Shown in pieces: positions 13,101 to 27,768 of a DNA stretch of 64,000 nt. The notes under the pieces are model-generated. The model saw only the letters and a program-made list of their open reading frames with translations, was not told the origin of the DNA and did not search any database. Source of the DNA: Eleginops maclovinus. Taxonomy: Eukaryota; Chordata; Actinopteri; Perciformes; Eleginopidae. The first letter of the stretch is position 1; every line of letters starts with the position of its first letter. The stretch lies in contig NC_086360.1 in NCBI RefSeq assembly GCF_036324505.1, positions 18,096,261-18,160,260 on the forward strand, in the 5' to 3' direction. The position numbers were made by a program, and so were the translations under genes.

Positions 13101-15529
13101 GATACTTCATAGTGTTTGGAAAGAGGGCTTGGATGAAGAAGATGCCAGGCTGCTGCAGCAGACATATGACAGGCTGCAGGTGCGGGATAATGGCTTCGGT
13201 TGGATCAGTGACACTCTGTGGATACCTCACACCTATATCCTTTTTAACCAAGTTTAATGTAGAAATGAAATAACATCCCATGGAGTTTACTGTAGGATTA
13301 CATCTAAGATATTTTTTATTATCAATTTATTAGCCAATTATTATAATCAGTCTATAAAATGTAAGAAAATAGTAAAAAGTGGATATCCGAGTTTCTTAAG
13401 TATTCTATTCACTGTGTTATAATATTTTGTCGAAAACCCAAAGATTTACATTTACTAACACTACATACACTTAATTGATTGGTCGACTGATTATAACAGG
13501 TCATGATAAAACATAGATATAATTTAATTAAGAAAAGGAGAACAAATTTGACTCTATCTAAAGGAAAACTTTGAATGTTGTAAGTTTAAAGGACTGTTGC
13601 AAATTCCTTGCAAAGTTTGCTATTGAAACATTCACTTACAGTTAGTAATAATATATTCAGATAAAACATTTTCATACATACACAATATTGTAAATGATAT
13701 TCTCTGGTTGACATCCTTAACCACTGATCACTGACTAAAGTCGTCGCAGAGCAGAGTGAGGAACACTGGCGGCCCGATCACAGGACCGGCTCGGCTCGCA
13801 CTGAGGGATTCTACAAAATCAGCAAGAAAGACAAAATGAAATACCTCAACAACACAAGGCTGACCCCTGAGCTTCCATCGACAAGTACTCAGGTATTAAC
13901 CAGAGGAAACAGTCATGATTTCATGCCCAGTGTATTGGAGCCAATGCTGAATGTCAACATATGTTTCAGCAGGGAATAAGCATCCCTGCCCAGCAACAGA
14001 CCTCCCTGCGAGCCGGATCTGACTTCAGGTCTGAACAGCGCCGCCTGCTCTCCTCTTTCAGCTGTGATAGTGACCTAGTGAAGTTCAACCAGCTGAAGGT
14101 AAGTACATTAAAGGTACAGACAATAACACTTGTGAAAACCTTGATTCCCAAATCATTTCATAAGAATTTACCTGTAGCAATCCTCAGCATACATTTTGTC
14201 TGAATAGAAAGCTATGTTTATATGTAACTTTGGTATTACAACAGCATTTCCCCATATGTTGATATGTGATGGAAAAGTCTCCTGTACTGGCTGTGCTCGA
14301 AGCCAGAATAGTGAGAAATGTGTGTACAGTATCACTTTTTTGTACCTGTTGTAGGACTTTGATATAGATAGTTTTATTGTGTTTGCAGAGGTTTGGAGAT
14401 AACTACAGTTGAGATGGCTACTACCACACCAATTCATTTAATACACTAGTTGTGAATGTAATATGAATGTGAAAAGTCTTCACCTGAGATATTATTAAAA
14501 AGTAAATAAACTCAATAGTAGCGTCTTTGCCAAGATGAACAAACTATTGGTAGAACTGACCTGGAAGCAGATCTGTGGCCTGTGTTAATGACTGGCACGT
14601 GTCTCATTTCATCATGCTCAATAAATCAGTTCCGAAAGAAGAGGATTCGTTTCAGCCGGAGTCATATTCATGATTGGGGCCTGTTTGCGATGGAGCCAAT
14701 CGCAGCAGACGAGATGGTGATCGAGTATGTGGGCCAGATCATCAGACAGGTAAGACAAACTCATCATGTATGCATAATGTTCCCTTGGTAACAAATGTCT
14801 CTGACGAGTTTTCAAGCGAGCTGCTTTTCCCCTGATTGTTTCCCCTGAATCAGCCAAGTTGCCCCCTGGGACCCGAGTGTTATTCTGGGTACTTTCCAGG
14901 AGTGTGAGGACTGACAGTAACAGTGATTAACAACACTCGCATGAATAGGCTCATGTGTTTTCTTTCTCCTTAGATCATCGCTGACATGAGGGAGCAGAGA
15001 TATGAGGAGGAGGGCATTGGCAGCAGCTACTTGTTCCGGGTTGATCAGGACACCATCATCGATGCTACAAAATATGGGAACTTATCCAGGTTTATCAACC
15101 ACAGCTGCAATGTGAGTAAGAGCCAGAAGAACTGGAGTTGAAAATTAAAGGGCTTTTATTAGGCTTTTTTTGGTTTTCGCTTTCCTGCAGCGTGTTATTT
15201 TTTATTCATACACATTTCCCTAGGACTGAAACATAACTCAATTTTACGTTTTACAATTTAAAACGTCTTAACGGAATCTTGTTGAAACCTGCAGAAACCC
15301 GAAGGTAACAATTTGTTCTGTAAGGTCATTAACGCAAAATACCTTTATCTTGCAGCCTAACTGTTATGCAAAGATCATCACTGTGGAGTCCCAGAAGAAG
15401 ATAGTGATTTACTCCCGGCAGCCGATAGCCGTCAATGAGGAGATCACGTACGACTACAAGTTTCCCATCGAGGACACAAAGATCCCATGTTTGTGTGGAG
15501 CAGATGGTTGCAGAGGCACCTTGAACTAA
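6551..15529 (+). CDS. setd1b: SETD1B histone H3 lysine-4 methyltransferase
   Basis: Catalytic subunit of a COMPASS-type nuclear complex that methylates H3K4. Coding exons: 6551-6688, 7375-7479, 7566-7836, 7945-8057, 8449-9480, 9727-10416, 10536-10652, 10749-10827, 10927-11129, 11360-11486, 11575-11967, 12227-13234, 13732-13892, 13970-14098, 14630-14749, 14974-15111, 15356-15529. They total 4,998 nt, in frame throughout, about 1,665 aa (human 1,966). Domains: conserved N terminus (IDPAL, YRYDG), DPR motif at 60-62 (WDR82 contact in SETD1 proteins), RRM about 82-171, LDSRIE motif about 433, proline-rich segment about 580-720, acidic Ser/Asp/Glu region about 860-1000, N-SET about 1376-1520, WDR5 WIN motif GSARTEGF (Arg1448), SET about 1526-1645 ([20 protein letters not shown]), post-[16 protein letters not shown]. 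The catalytic end is close to human; the middle is shorter and diverged. Paralogue (setd1ba or setd1bb) is undecided. Confidence 0.93.
6835..6955 (+). repeat. Fragment of a GTACTT-rich teleost interspersed repeat
   Basis: Within setd1b intron 1 of the coding part. It contains GCTGCTTTATACTTCTACTT and AGTAAATATTGTGCTC, matching the internal part of the family whose long copy lies at 38645-39374. No ends are preserved. Confidence 0.45.
7099..7158. repeat. (AAT)n microsatellite
   Basis: About 20 uninterrupted AAT units in a setd1b intron. Confidence 0.95.
13235..13731 (+). other. U12-type (minor spliceosome) AT-AC intron of setd1b
   Basis: The intron starts ATATCCTTTTT at 13235 and ends in AC at 13730-13731. 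The element TCCTTAAC at 13714-13721 equals the U12 branch-point consensus and sits about 11 nt before the intron end. No GT-AG pair nearby gives an open frame across the DTLW...SARTEGF junction. The AT-AC junction (phase 1, T/TG = Leu) does, and it keeps the N-SET and WIN region collinear with human. The intron also carries a diverged MITE-like copy (about 13300-13500). Confidence 0.85.
13300..13500 (+). repeat. Diverged copy of the GCTGCAACT-ended MITE-like family
   Basis: The phrases CAGTCTATAAAATGTAAGAA and TCGAAAACCCAAAGAT match the body of the teleost repeat seen better at 25698-25997. It lies inside the U12-type intron. Both ends are eroded. Confidence 0.45.
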
Positions 15530-16320
15530 TCTCTAATGAAGTGTTCAGATTTATGTCAAGAGCCCAAGTTGCCTGAAGTACTGTACAATCCAAACACCTG
15601 AAGATTATTTTGATGCCGTTTCATACAGCCAATGACTGCCTTAAGACCAAACAGGAATCATAAAGGCTCTGCAGACATGTGGAGGAACTGCTCAGTAAAT
15701 AAGGATTTAGTTAAACCTCCTAATCAGTGCTTGAGTACAGGAGAACTTGGAACTTCCTCATTTTCCGGTAAAACATTATAAAACACTTCATTTGTTTGTA
15801 CATTACGGTTTATGAACACATCGCAACCAAGGTTTCACACATTGCAAATGTTTCCTCTTGCAGCATGGAGGGGAAAATGGGCGCTCCAATTATGCTAAGC
15901 TCTTCTGTACAATGAAATGACTAAGTTATTGCCAAAATGATAACAAATCGTCAAAATGAATTGTTTTCATTAATGAGAGCTTAATGGTGTTTTGCTTGAA
16001 TCAAGCTTATATCGCTAATATTGGTTTCCTTTTTTTTTACATTTTATAAAAAGAAAGACTGAAAAAGTTACAATAAGGTGATCTTTCATGAAAATCAGGA
16101 GAGATTATAATGAAGTACTTTTTTACACATACTTATAAAATCAATGTTATTATGTTAGCATAATAAAACATGCAAGTCACAAAAACATGCTTTGTTCATT
16201 ATTTCACAAAATTATCACAATACTAGTTTAATACTAAAGTACAGGACCCTAAACCACAAATGGCCTCATAGTAAATAGATAGATATTGAAACTGAAATGT
16301 CTGCTTTAATAAAACTAGGA
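15530..16320. other. Convergent 3' UTR region between setd1b and hpd
   Basis: No further coding sequence. It should hold the setd1b 3' UTR (plus) and the very short hpd 3' UTR (minus). AATAAA candidates for setd1b lie around 16160 and at 16308-16313. Confidence 0.55.
16305..16313. terminator. Overlapping poly(A) signals on both strands
   Basis: The string TTTAATAAA reads AATAAA on the plus strand (16308-16313) and ATTAAA on the minus strand (16305-16310). The minus-strand hexamer lies about 10 nt after the hpd stop codon, the plus-strand one about 780 nt after the setd1b stop. One small site could therefore serve both convergent genes. Usage is inferred. Confidence 0.4.
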
Positions 16321-21314
<4,994 letters not shown>

Positions 21315-21417
21315 CCTGCTCCCGTTGACCTGCCCTGACTGTCAGAAGGAAATAAACAATGAAACTCTGAATTTGAACGCTGAAAAGGACGATTCTAGAT
21401 CCACTCCCACCGGTAAG

Positions 21418-21452
21418 GAGGAGGAGGGGGGAGGAGGAGGAGGAGGAGGAGT
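21418..21452. repeat. GGA-rich purine tract upstream of hpd
   Basis: A run of GGA/GGAGG repeats about 100-140 bp upstream of the hpd ATG on its promoter side. It may be part of the promoter or only simple sequence. Just downstream, the minus strand shows a pyrimidine tract and CTGACAG before the ATG exon, so a 5' UTR intron is possible. Confidence 0.55.
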
Positions 21453-22654
21453 ATTGATGCTTGGTTCACTTTTTGCTGTTAAACAGTGATAACTTGGGGA
21501 ACAATGTCAACACTGGTTTAATTAGACCTGCTACTTGATCTGCTTCCCTGCTTCCTAATGCTTGCTGAACACACTTTTTTTTTTCTTTCTGCAAAAGCAT
21601 ACAGAAACGGTGTCCAAACAGGTTTAGAATTACAGCTGTATGTTTTTTACTAGAAGAAGAAGGCGACGTCCATATGTTAGTGTTTAGTGGAGAGAGGAGG
21701 CTCACTCATGCAGGACTCCCATTGGCTCACTGGCGTTGAGCTGTTTGAACTCTTAAAAATGACCCCATCCCATCAATCCTCCTCCACATATATTCTGAAA
21801 ACAATTGTGATTTTTCCAGTAAAAGAGTGTATAGAAAGTGATGCAAAGCTGTCGTATAATGTCTTTGCAATAATTTCATTCATCACAAATCTGTAATAAG
21901 TGGTTGGTTTTGGGACGAGCTGGAAATAAAGGATTTAGCTAGGGCCAAAGTGCAGATGGGTTTATTGTGTGCTTTGTTACACCAAAAGTGCTAGTGAGTG
22001 TAAAGACAAAATCCTATTATCAGATACATTTTGATTTAATATACTATATACGTTATGACAAAAGAGAACAAAATATGTTTTTTTGACACGTTTGTTCAGA
22101 AGTTACATAAAGTAATTGTACAACTCCAGCTTCTGGTTTGGTATTTAGCCTGAGACATGTGTCTGTATTGTTAGCAACAGTTTTCTCTAATTTACATTTC
22201 TTTGATAAACTAGACTATCACTAGATTCTGAAAATAAACCCCTTACATTTGTTTAGATGGTAGTCCTGTTTGTGATTCGACTGATACATTAATTACATTA
22301 CCGCAATCATTTTTGTATTAAAACAACTATTTTCTTGACTTGAATAATGAGTCAGTATTGTGGCCGGTTGCCCTCTAAAGTTATCGTCATGTTATTTGAT
22401 AAACATGAATCACTCATCAATCGTTTCTCCTTTTATGTATTTGAAGTCTAATTTACCCCCATTCATTTTCCAGTTTCACCGTGTTTGTACTCAGTTGCTG
22501 TGGTTTAGTTTGTCTAATCATTTGTTGTCTTTTTTTTCTTGTTGGTGTTATTGTGTAGTTGTAGGCACAAATGAAGTTAAGTGACAACATGTTATTCAAC
22601 TTAAAAATGACTCAAAACACAAACCTCACCTGCATATCAAATATATAATATGTT

Positions 22655-22760
22655 GCAACTTAATATATATTCAAAAGATTAACAAAGACTTGAAGAGAAT
22701 CTGAATTGTAAAGTGTTGCCAGTGTCAATAACACATATTTGTGTGCAATCAAACTTTGAC
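22655..22760. repeat. Copy 1 of a diverged direct duplication
   Basis: Shares AAGAGAATCTGAATTG, AAAGTGTTGCCA and CATATTT, in the same order and spacing, with 23115-23215, about 460 bp away on the same strand. Origin unknown. Confidence 0.6.
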
Positions 22761-23114
22761 AGAATTGAGACTTCTGGACTGCTGTGGATACTGATGAGTG
22801 TATTTTCGCCTTATAGCTTTTTCTATTGTAAACTGTTTTAAAGCGGTTGTCTTTGTTAGGATTTTAAACTTGTAATTACAGTTGCAGTAGGGTTCTTACT
22901 GTTCTAAATCTCACCAAAGCTAGGGTTGCTTTGGATGACCCTTTCTGTTCAGAGCAATCAGCAGCCTAGGAGGAGCGGCCTTCACAGCTGCAAACACCTA
23001 AACCTGTTTCCTTATTAACAAGCATTTTGTTGAAGCCTCAGCTTAATTAGACAGACAAAGACTAAGGAGTCCTTCAGGAGTCTTGCATGAGTCTAGTGGA
23101 AGGTGCATGTAGCA

Positions 23115-23215
23115 ACTCAATATATTCCAAAGAAAGACAAATACATTTAAGAGAATCTGAATTGCAAAGTGTTGCCACTATCAATGATTCATATTTAGTC
23201 AAATCCTGCTTGGAA
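23115..23215. repeat. Copy 2 of a diverged direct duplication
   Basis: Partner of 22655-22760. Identity looks like roughly 75-85% over the core, with small indels. Confidence 0.6.
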
Positions 23216-23461
23216 AACATGTTGATGTAGAGCTTTACTACATACATAAACGTTAGTACCACATTCCAGTCACAGCTCACTAATGAGGAGACAGAGCCCC
23301 CCCCCCACCCCCTCACCCTCGGTCCCTTAAGATCTTTGTTTTCCATGCAGTCACCTGGAGGTTCACTGTAGTCATGGGATGCAACTACACACATGCAGAC
23401 AGACGAACACAACATGCAGGATAACAAATAATAACAGCTTCCTTGCTTTTGAGGTTTATCT

Positions 23462-23740
23462 TGTAGCGATGTTTGTGAAGATGATGAAGAAGTCTCCGGA
23501 GACACCAGCTTGTATATAATAAGGTTTATTACAACAGCATAGTATAGTACACCAACACGGGCAATACGAGGTTCCCAGAGCCAATTGTGGAAGTCCCCCC
23601 AAACAGTCTTTGTGCATACACTTTATAGAAGAAGATGTGTGTGCGTGTCCAAAGTGTGTGTGCTCACAGGAGGTAATCAATGACAATGTATGCCTCACTA
23701 AGTGACATGTATCCGTTCATAGAGGCCCCCTAACGTATTT
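23462..23740 (-). mobile_element. Probable solo LTR of an LTR retroelement (right edge unsure)
   Basis: Read on the minus strand, the stretch has LTR-like order: a TATA-type box TCTATAAAG near 23631-23638, then AATAAA at 23525-23530 about 105 bp downstream, then a U5-like part ending near CATCGCTACA at 23462. No gag, pol or env coding sequence is present. I could not find a matching terminal TG or a target-site duplication, so the left LTR boundary (right end on the plus strand) is a guess. Confidence 0.4.
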
Positions 23741-24039
23741 CGGACATTGTTTTGCGACATCTGATTGCCCACCATATGGCCCCTGAACGACATCTTCTCT
23801 GCACTCTCTATGACCTCAGGGAGTAACTAACTGAACAGATTTAATATACCACATATTGGGAAATGTGGTCTGCTGTAATGTAAGTGCCATTGGACAGAAG
23901 TGCATAAGTTGCACTTAGTGGACATTCTCCAGAATTTGTGTTGATTTATTTATTTTTTCAAGATTTGATATTTGAACTGGTAAACCGTACTAGTTTTAAC
24001 TTGTGTTGCTTTTGTTATTTTTATTCATACTGTTCCTAT

Positions 24040-24175
24040 ATGCTTATTCTTATTTTTATTATCCTTGTGGGTATTCTTACTGTCCTGTGTTTCTCTCTTA
24101 TTCTGTTGCTGCTATAAACCCCTTAACTTCCCTACGGGGGTCAATAAAGGTCCATCTTATTTCATCTTATCGTAT
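24040..24175 (+). mobile_element. 3' tail of a truncated non-LTR retrotransposon (L2/RTE-like)
   Basis: The end ACTTCCCTACGGGGGTCAAT with AATAAAGG and then ATCTTATTTCATCTTATC matches the typical teleost LINE 3' terminus (TTCCC...GGGATCAATAAAG plus short tandem tail). The 5' part is missing and no reverse-transcriptase coding remains. Confidence 0.55.
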
Positions 24176-24299
24176 ATTTTCTGAATCAGATCACCTTAAC
24201 AAGGTCTACGAAACAGTAGTAGAAAGACAAAAAAAATAGTCACATACCTTGATAATGAAATATTGGCTATTTTTTTGCATCTTTATCCTCTAAATGATT

Positions 24300-24475
24300 C
24301 TGTCTAAATTGCTGTGATTTTTGTGTTTTGTTTAAAGATAACATCTTGGACTTTGAGAAATTGTGATGAACTTTTTTCGGACATTTTATAGACCAAACTT
24401 ATTAATCAATGAATCTTAAGATAATCATTATTTTAACCAATAAAGAAAACACTCTTTAGTTGCAGCTTTACTCCC
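24300..24475 (+). repeat. Copy of the GCTGCAACT-ended MITE-like family
   Basis: TTGGACTTTGAGAAATTGTG, GACATTTTATAGACCAAAC and a terminal TAGTTGCAGCT match the fish repeat family also seen at 25698-25997. The 5' part is eroded. Confidence 0.5.
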
Positions 24476-24660
24476 CACATTATTTTAAAACATTATCTCA
24501 TACATCATGCTGTATTACACTAGACTGTAAATCCCCTGGTATCCAATCTCTCTAAGGACAAACGCTTCAGTGGATCAGCTCCTTCCCACGCCAGCACTCC
24601 TCACATCATTGTGGTAGCTCAGTGAACGGCAGACAAACAGCTGTCAAGACGGAATAAAAA

Positions 24661-25548
24661 ATGAGCGCATTATCACCTGAAACAAATCCACAAATACTGT
24701 TAAATGGTAAACAACAGGGGCAACATCAGGATGCGGCAGGAGAAGAGCAGATCTCTGACCTGCTGGATGATGAGTGTTCAGAGGACAGTGGGGCAGCAGA
24801 GAAGGAAACACAAGCAAAGGTGCAGTGTGTTTTCCAGCAGGTACGTAACCAGATCAGATCACAGGTGGGTGTGAAGAGCAGCATACTGGAGTTGGTGAAG
24901 AAAATGAAAGACAGAGAAACAGAGAGTGCAAAGGTGGATGTTGAACCCGAGGGCACAGATGTCAAGGGTGAGGAGAAGAAAGAGATGCTGAGGGATGACA
25001 GCAAAGATGAGATGCATGTAAAGGAAGAGGAGTTGTGTTCAATGTTTGAAGAAAAGCTTGTGGTTAGTCAAAACGCTTTAAAGGATGAATTTGAAGTGCA
25101 GATTTCTCAGGTGCGTAAAGAAATGCAGGCCTACATGGACCAGGCTCTGAAAGGCTTGGAGAGTCAGATGCAGAGCAGCTGGCAATCCCACAATCTCCAA
25201 CATCACAAAGAGAAGCAAGAGAGCAAAGGTCCAGACAAGAAACAGAAGCCTTCAGCAGCTCCTGCCCTGGCGTCCAGAAGAGGAAGAATCCTGACTCGGA
25301 CCATGACCTCCATAATCCCTAAGACATGCCCCCCTGTCATCATTGGCCCACGCGCCAAGTCAGAGACACTGGGCTGCTCGAAGCGGGAAAGCTCTTGCCT
25401 CCTACTGAGGGATCCAGGCATCTCTCTACCAGGAAACAAGCCCTGCCAGAGCCGTAAGCCGCTACCTCCAGTCTGCCCACCTCTGCATCAGCACAAAAAG
25501 CCTGTCAAGCCAAAAGATAAAACTGGAAACTGGAAAACAGGAAACTGA
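24661..25548 (+). CDS. Unrecognised intronless 295-aa coiled-coil/basic protein
   Basis: I do not recognise this gene. The ATG at 24661 is preceded by an in-frame TAA at 24655-24657, and the frame stays open for 295 codons to TGA. That is far longer than other non-coding ORFs here apart from microsatellites and gene shadows. Composition is protein-like: an acidic N terminus (residues 27-50), a helical stretch with QCVFQQVRNQIRSQ (55-85), a charged Lys/Glu region with coiled-coil character (about 85-185), a basic Lys/Gln linker (182-200) and a Pro/Arg-rich basic tail including ASRRGRILTRTMTSIIPK (204-221) and CPPVIIGPRAKSE. There is no signal peptide or membrane segment. It lies between hpd (divergent) and aplnra. 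It could be a teleost-specific gene, a retrocopy that lost its introns, or a fast-evolving nuclear, kinetochore or ciliary protein; none of these is proven. Confidence 0.65.
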   Translation: MSALSPETNPQILLNGKQQGQHQDAAGEEQISDLLDDECSEDSGAAEKETQAKVQCVFQQVRNQIRSQVGVKSSILELVKKMKDRETESAKVDVEPEGTDVKGEEKKEMLRDDSKDEMHVKEEELCSMFEEKLVVSQNALKDEFEVQISQVRKEMQAYMDQALKGLESQMQSSWQSHNLQHHKEKQESKGPDKKQKPSAAPALASRRGRILTRTMTSIIPKTCPPVIIGPRAKSETLGCSKRESSCLLLRDPGISLPGNKPCQSRKPLPPVCPPLHQHKKPVKPKDKTGNWKTGN

Positions 25549-25697
25549 CTCCACTTGTTGGGACCCAATGAAAATCTCGATAGTTTGTGCAACTGTCCTG
25601 ATAACAAGGCAGGAGCAGAAGCATTCAGGTCAAAATGACAACTTTTTTGCTCTGTCACTGTTATTGCGTATTGTACCGGCCAGCTGTGACTGTTCAT

Positions 25698-25997
25698 TAG
25701 AGCTGCAACTATTAGCTAAGTCATTTATTTAGTTAAATTTGATTATCCATTCAAGTTATTATTCATGCAAACATGGCAGAAGATTTCAATTTTGGAGATT
25801 TCCAGCTTTTATCTTTTTTATATAAAAACAACCCGAATATCTTTGGATTTCAGACTGAACTAATTTAAAGACATATTCTTGGAGTTTAGCAAACTCTGTC
25901 GGACATTTTGTTCAAATAGGTTGTACTAAAAAACAAATTGAGACAAAGATCAGCAGATTAATCAATCAAAAAATAAAATATGAGTTGCAGCACTATT
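25698..25997. mobile_element. MITE-like element with GCTGCAACT inverted ends
   Basis: Starts AGAGCTGCAACTATTAG and ends AGTTGCAGCACT, so the ends are inverted copies (GCTGCAACT / AGTTGCAGC). The body, with CTTTGGATTTCAGACTG and AGATTAATCAATC, matches a very common teleost repeat. About 300 bp, non-coding. Other copies in this window: about 13300-13500, 24300-24475 and possibly 29625-29740. Confidence 0.6.
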
Positions 25998-26372
25998 GTC
26001 CAGTTTATGATTTGCTGAGGGTTCTGCTTTACTGCTAGCATTATGTAGATATAAAAAGTGTGTTTGGAAATTGCAATTATAACAAAACATAATAAAGCTG
26101 TGAGAGTTTGAAAAGAGATTTGCATTTATTCTAACACAATCAATGAATTGTGTGACATTAAAGAGGAGTTTTGGTATTCCCTCATCAACAAACACAATAT
26201 ATTGATGGTCAGTCCAGGCTCGGTAAATCAGCTTTAGATGAATAGAAAAGGACTCAAATGTATTGCTTAAATTGTGGTAAACTAGCAAATGTGAACTCAC
26301 ATGAGTTATTTATGTACTAGGGGTAAGTATGTATAAGGGGTAACCAAGCATGCAATACATTTGTGATGAGAG

Positions 26373-26441
26373 CTTTTACTTTAGTACATTGTGTGACAGG
26401 TCACTTTTACTTTAGTACATTGTGTGACAGGTCACTTTTAC
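26373..26441. repeat. 31-bp tandem duplication
   Basis: Two identical 31-bp units, beginning CTTTTACTTTAGTACATTG and ending GACAGGTCA, at 26373-26403 and 26404-26434, then the first bases of a third (CTTTTAC). Perfect identity suggests a recent event. Confidence 0.85.
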
Positions 26442-27359
26442 CCTAAGGAATACAATATATATGGATCCTGTACAATCTGACCAACAGGTGGCAGCAGTTC
26501 CTCTTTTTGGACTCACACCAATTCCATTTGAATAAATACAACTTCTTTCTCACTTTCCCTGCAGGGACTTATAGAGCACTTCTATAACTGGAGGACTTGG
26601 TTAGCGGCAGTTGAGCAACATGAAACAATTCTTTAAATCAAGTTTGTGCAGTCATTTAAAAAATAGAAATATCTGTGACCCTGAACCAACAAAAAGCCTC
26701 TTGTTATTGAACAAACTTGTAAATACCAAAATTGTCATAATGATAGTGAAGAGTACCTGACCCATGAAGTCCCAACGTGGAGACAACTGACCAGACATAA
26801 GGTAAAGTAACCTCCACCATCACTTTGTTGTGCAGCCCACTGCTGCTCCCCAGTGGCCGAACACCACAGGTCTGCAGCTGCATGCATCTGCTTCCTGCAA
26901 AAAACAAGAGTAACTATGATGAACAGATGAAGGGGGGGAGGCACTGCACACAAATCAATAACAAACTACAATCTGACTATGAGGTAACTTCCTAATGACT
27001 AATGTTTTCCTTACTTTAAAAAAATATTTTGAAGGCTTATAACTTGATACAGACAAACTCATTTTAAATGCCTTGATTTGTTCCATTTCTTTCCTGCAAA
27101 AAAAGCCATTTTCTAGCTGGTGAGTGACAAAAGAGGTCAAAAAGTTTAAATAAAGATCAGCAAGTGTCGTGCCTGCACATTGTTTATAAGGTGTAACTTG
27201 TGCAAGATAGGTGATCTGTGGTTTACCTCTGATATTTACTGGGGGAGCACCTGAGTGTGCACAGCAGCTGAACTGGCACTGGGCTCAGCCAGTGACAGGA
27301 GATGCATTTAGCCCTGAAGCAGCCACAGGAGCAGTGTGCCTCTAGGCAGGACCTCCACA

Positions 27360-27512
27360 ATGGATCGGATAGAGAACGATGTGAAGAGGATCTTTGTTTC
27401 TTATAGGCGATGGTGGTGGGCCCTGAGCGGCCATATCCGGAGGGGACGAGAGCCCAGCACATTCAGGTCTGGCCAAGGCGTGATGTCCTCGGAAGCAGCA
27501 TCTCTCGCCTAA
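27360..27512 (+). other. Small 50-codon ORF in a GC-rich island
   Basis: ATG in a good context (CCACAATGG) opens 50 codons to TAA. The product would be basic and Trp/Arg-rich (MDRIENDVKRIFVSYRR followed by three Trp). The surrounding 27240-27512 is clearly GC-richer than its flanks. No homology is recognised. It could be a micropeptide, an alternative first exon or a non-coding conserved element. Confidence 0.25.
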
Positions 27513-27560
27513 CGATATCCACCAGCAGCAGACTCATTACTATTCAGCATGTAGACAGAC

Positions 27561-27768
<208 letters not shown>

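Larger units (their letters stand above)
21455..24660. other. Intergenic region between hpd and the 24661 ORF
   Basis: No gene supported. It holds a diverged duplicated segment (22655-22760 and 23115-23215), a probable solo LTR (23462 onward), a LINE-like 3' tail (about 24040-24175) and a MITE-like copy (about 24300-24475). The rest is AT-rich single-copy-looking sequence. Confidence 0.5.

Noticed and set aside
13201..13260. Using GT at 13251 (NQ/GTTTAA) as a U2-type donor for setd1b
   Set aside because: The donor is poor and adds residues absent from the family; the AT-AC pair with its branch point fits far better.
23074..23505. 143-codon minus-strand ORF
   Set aside because: It spans the duplicated segment, a C-run and the LTR-like edge; composition is not protein-like.
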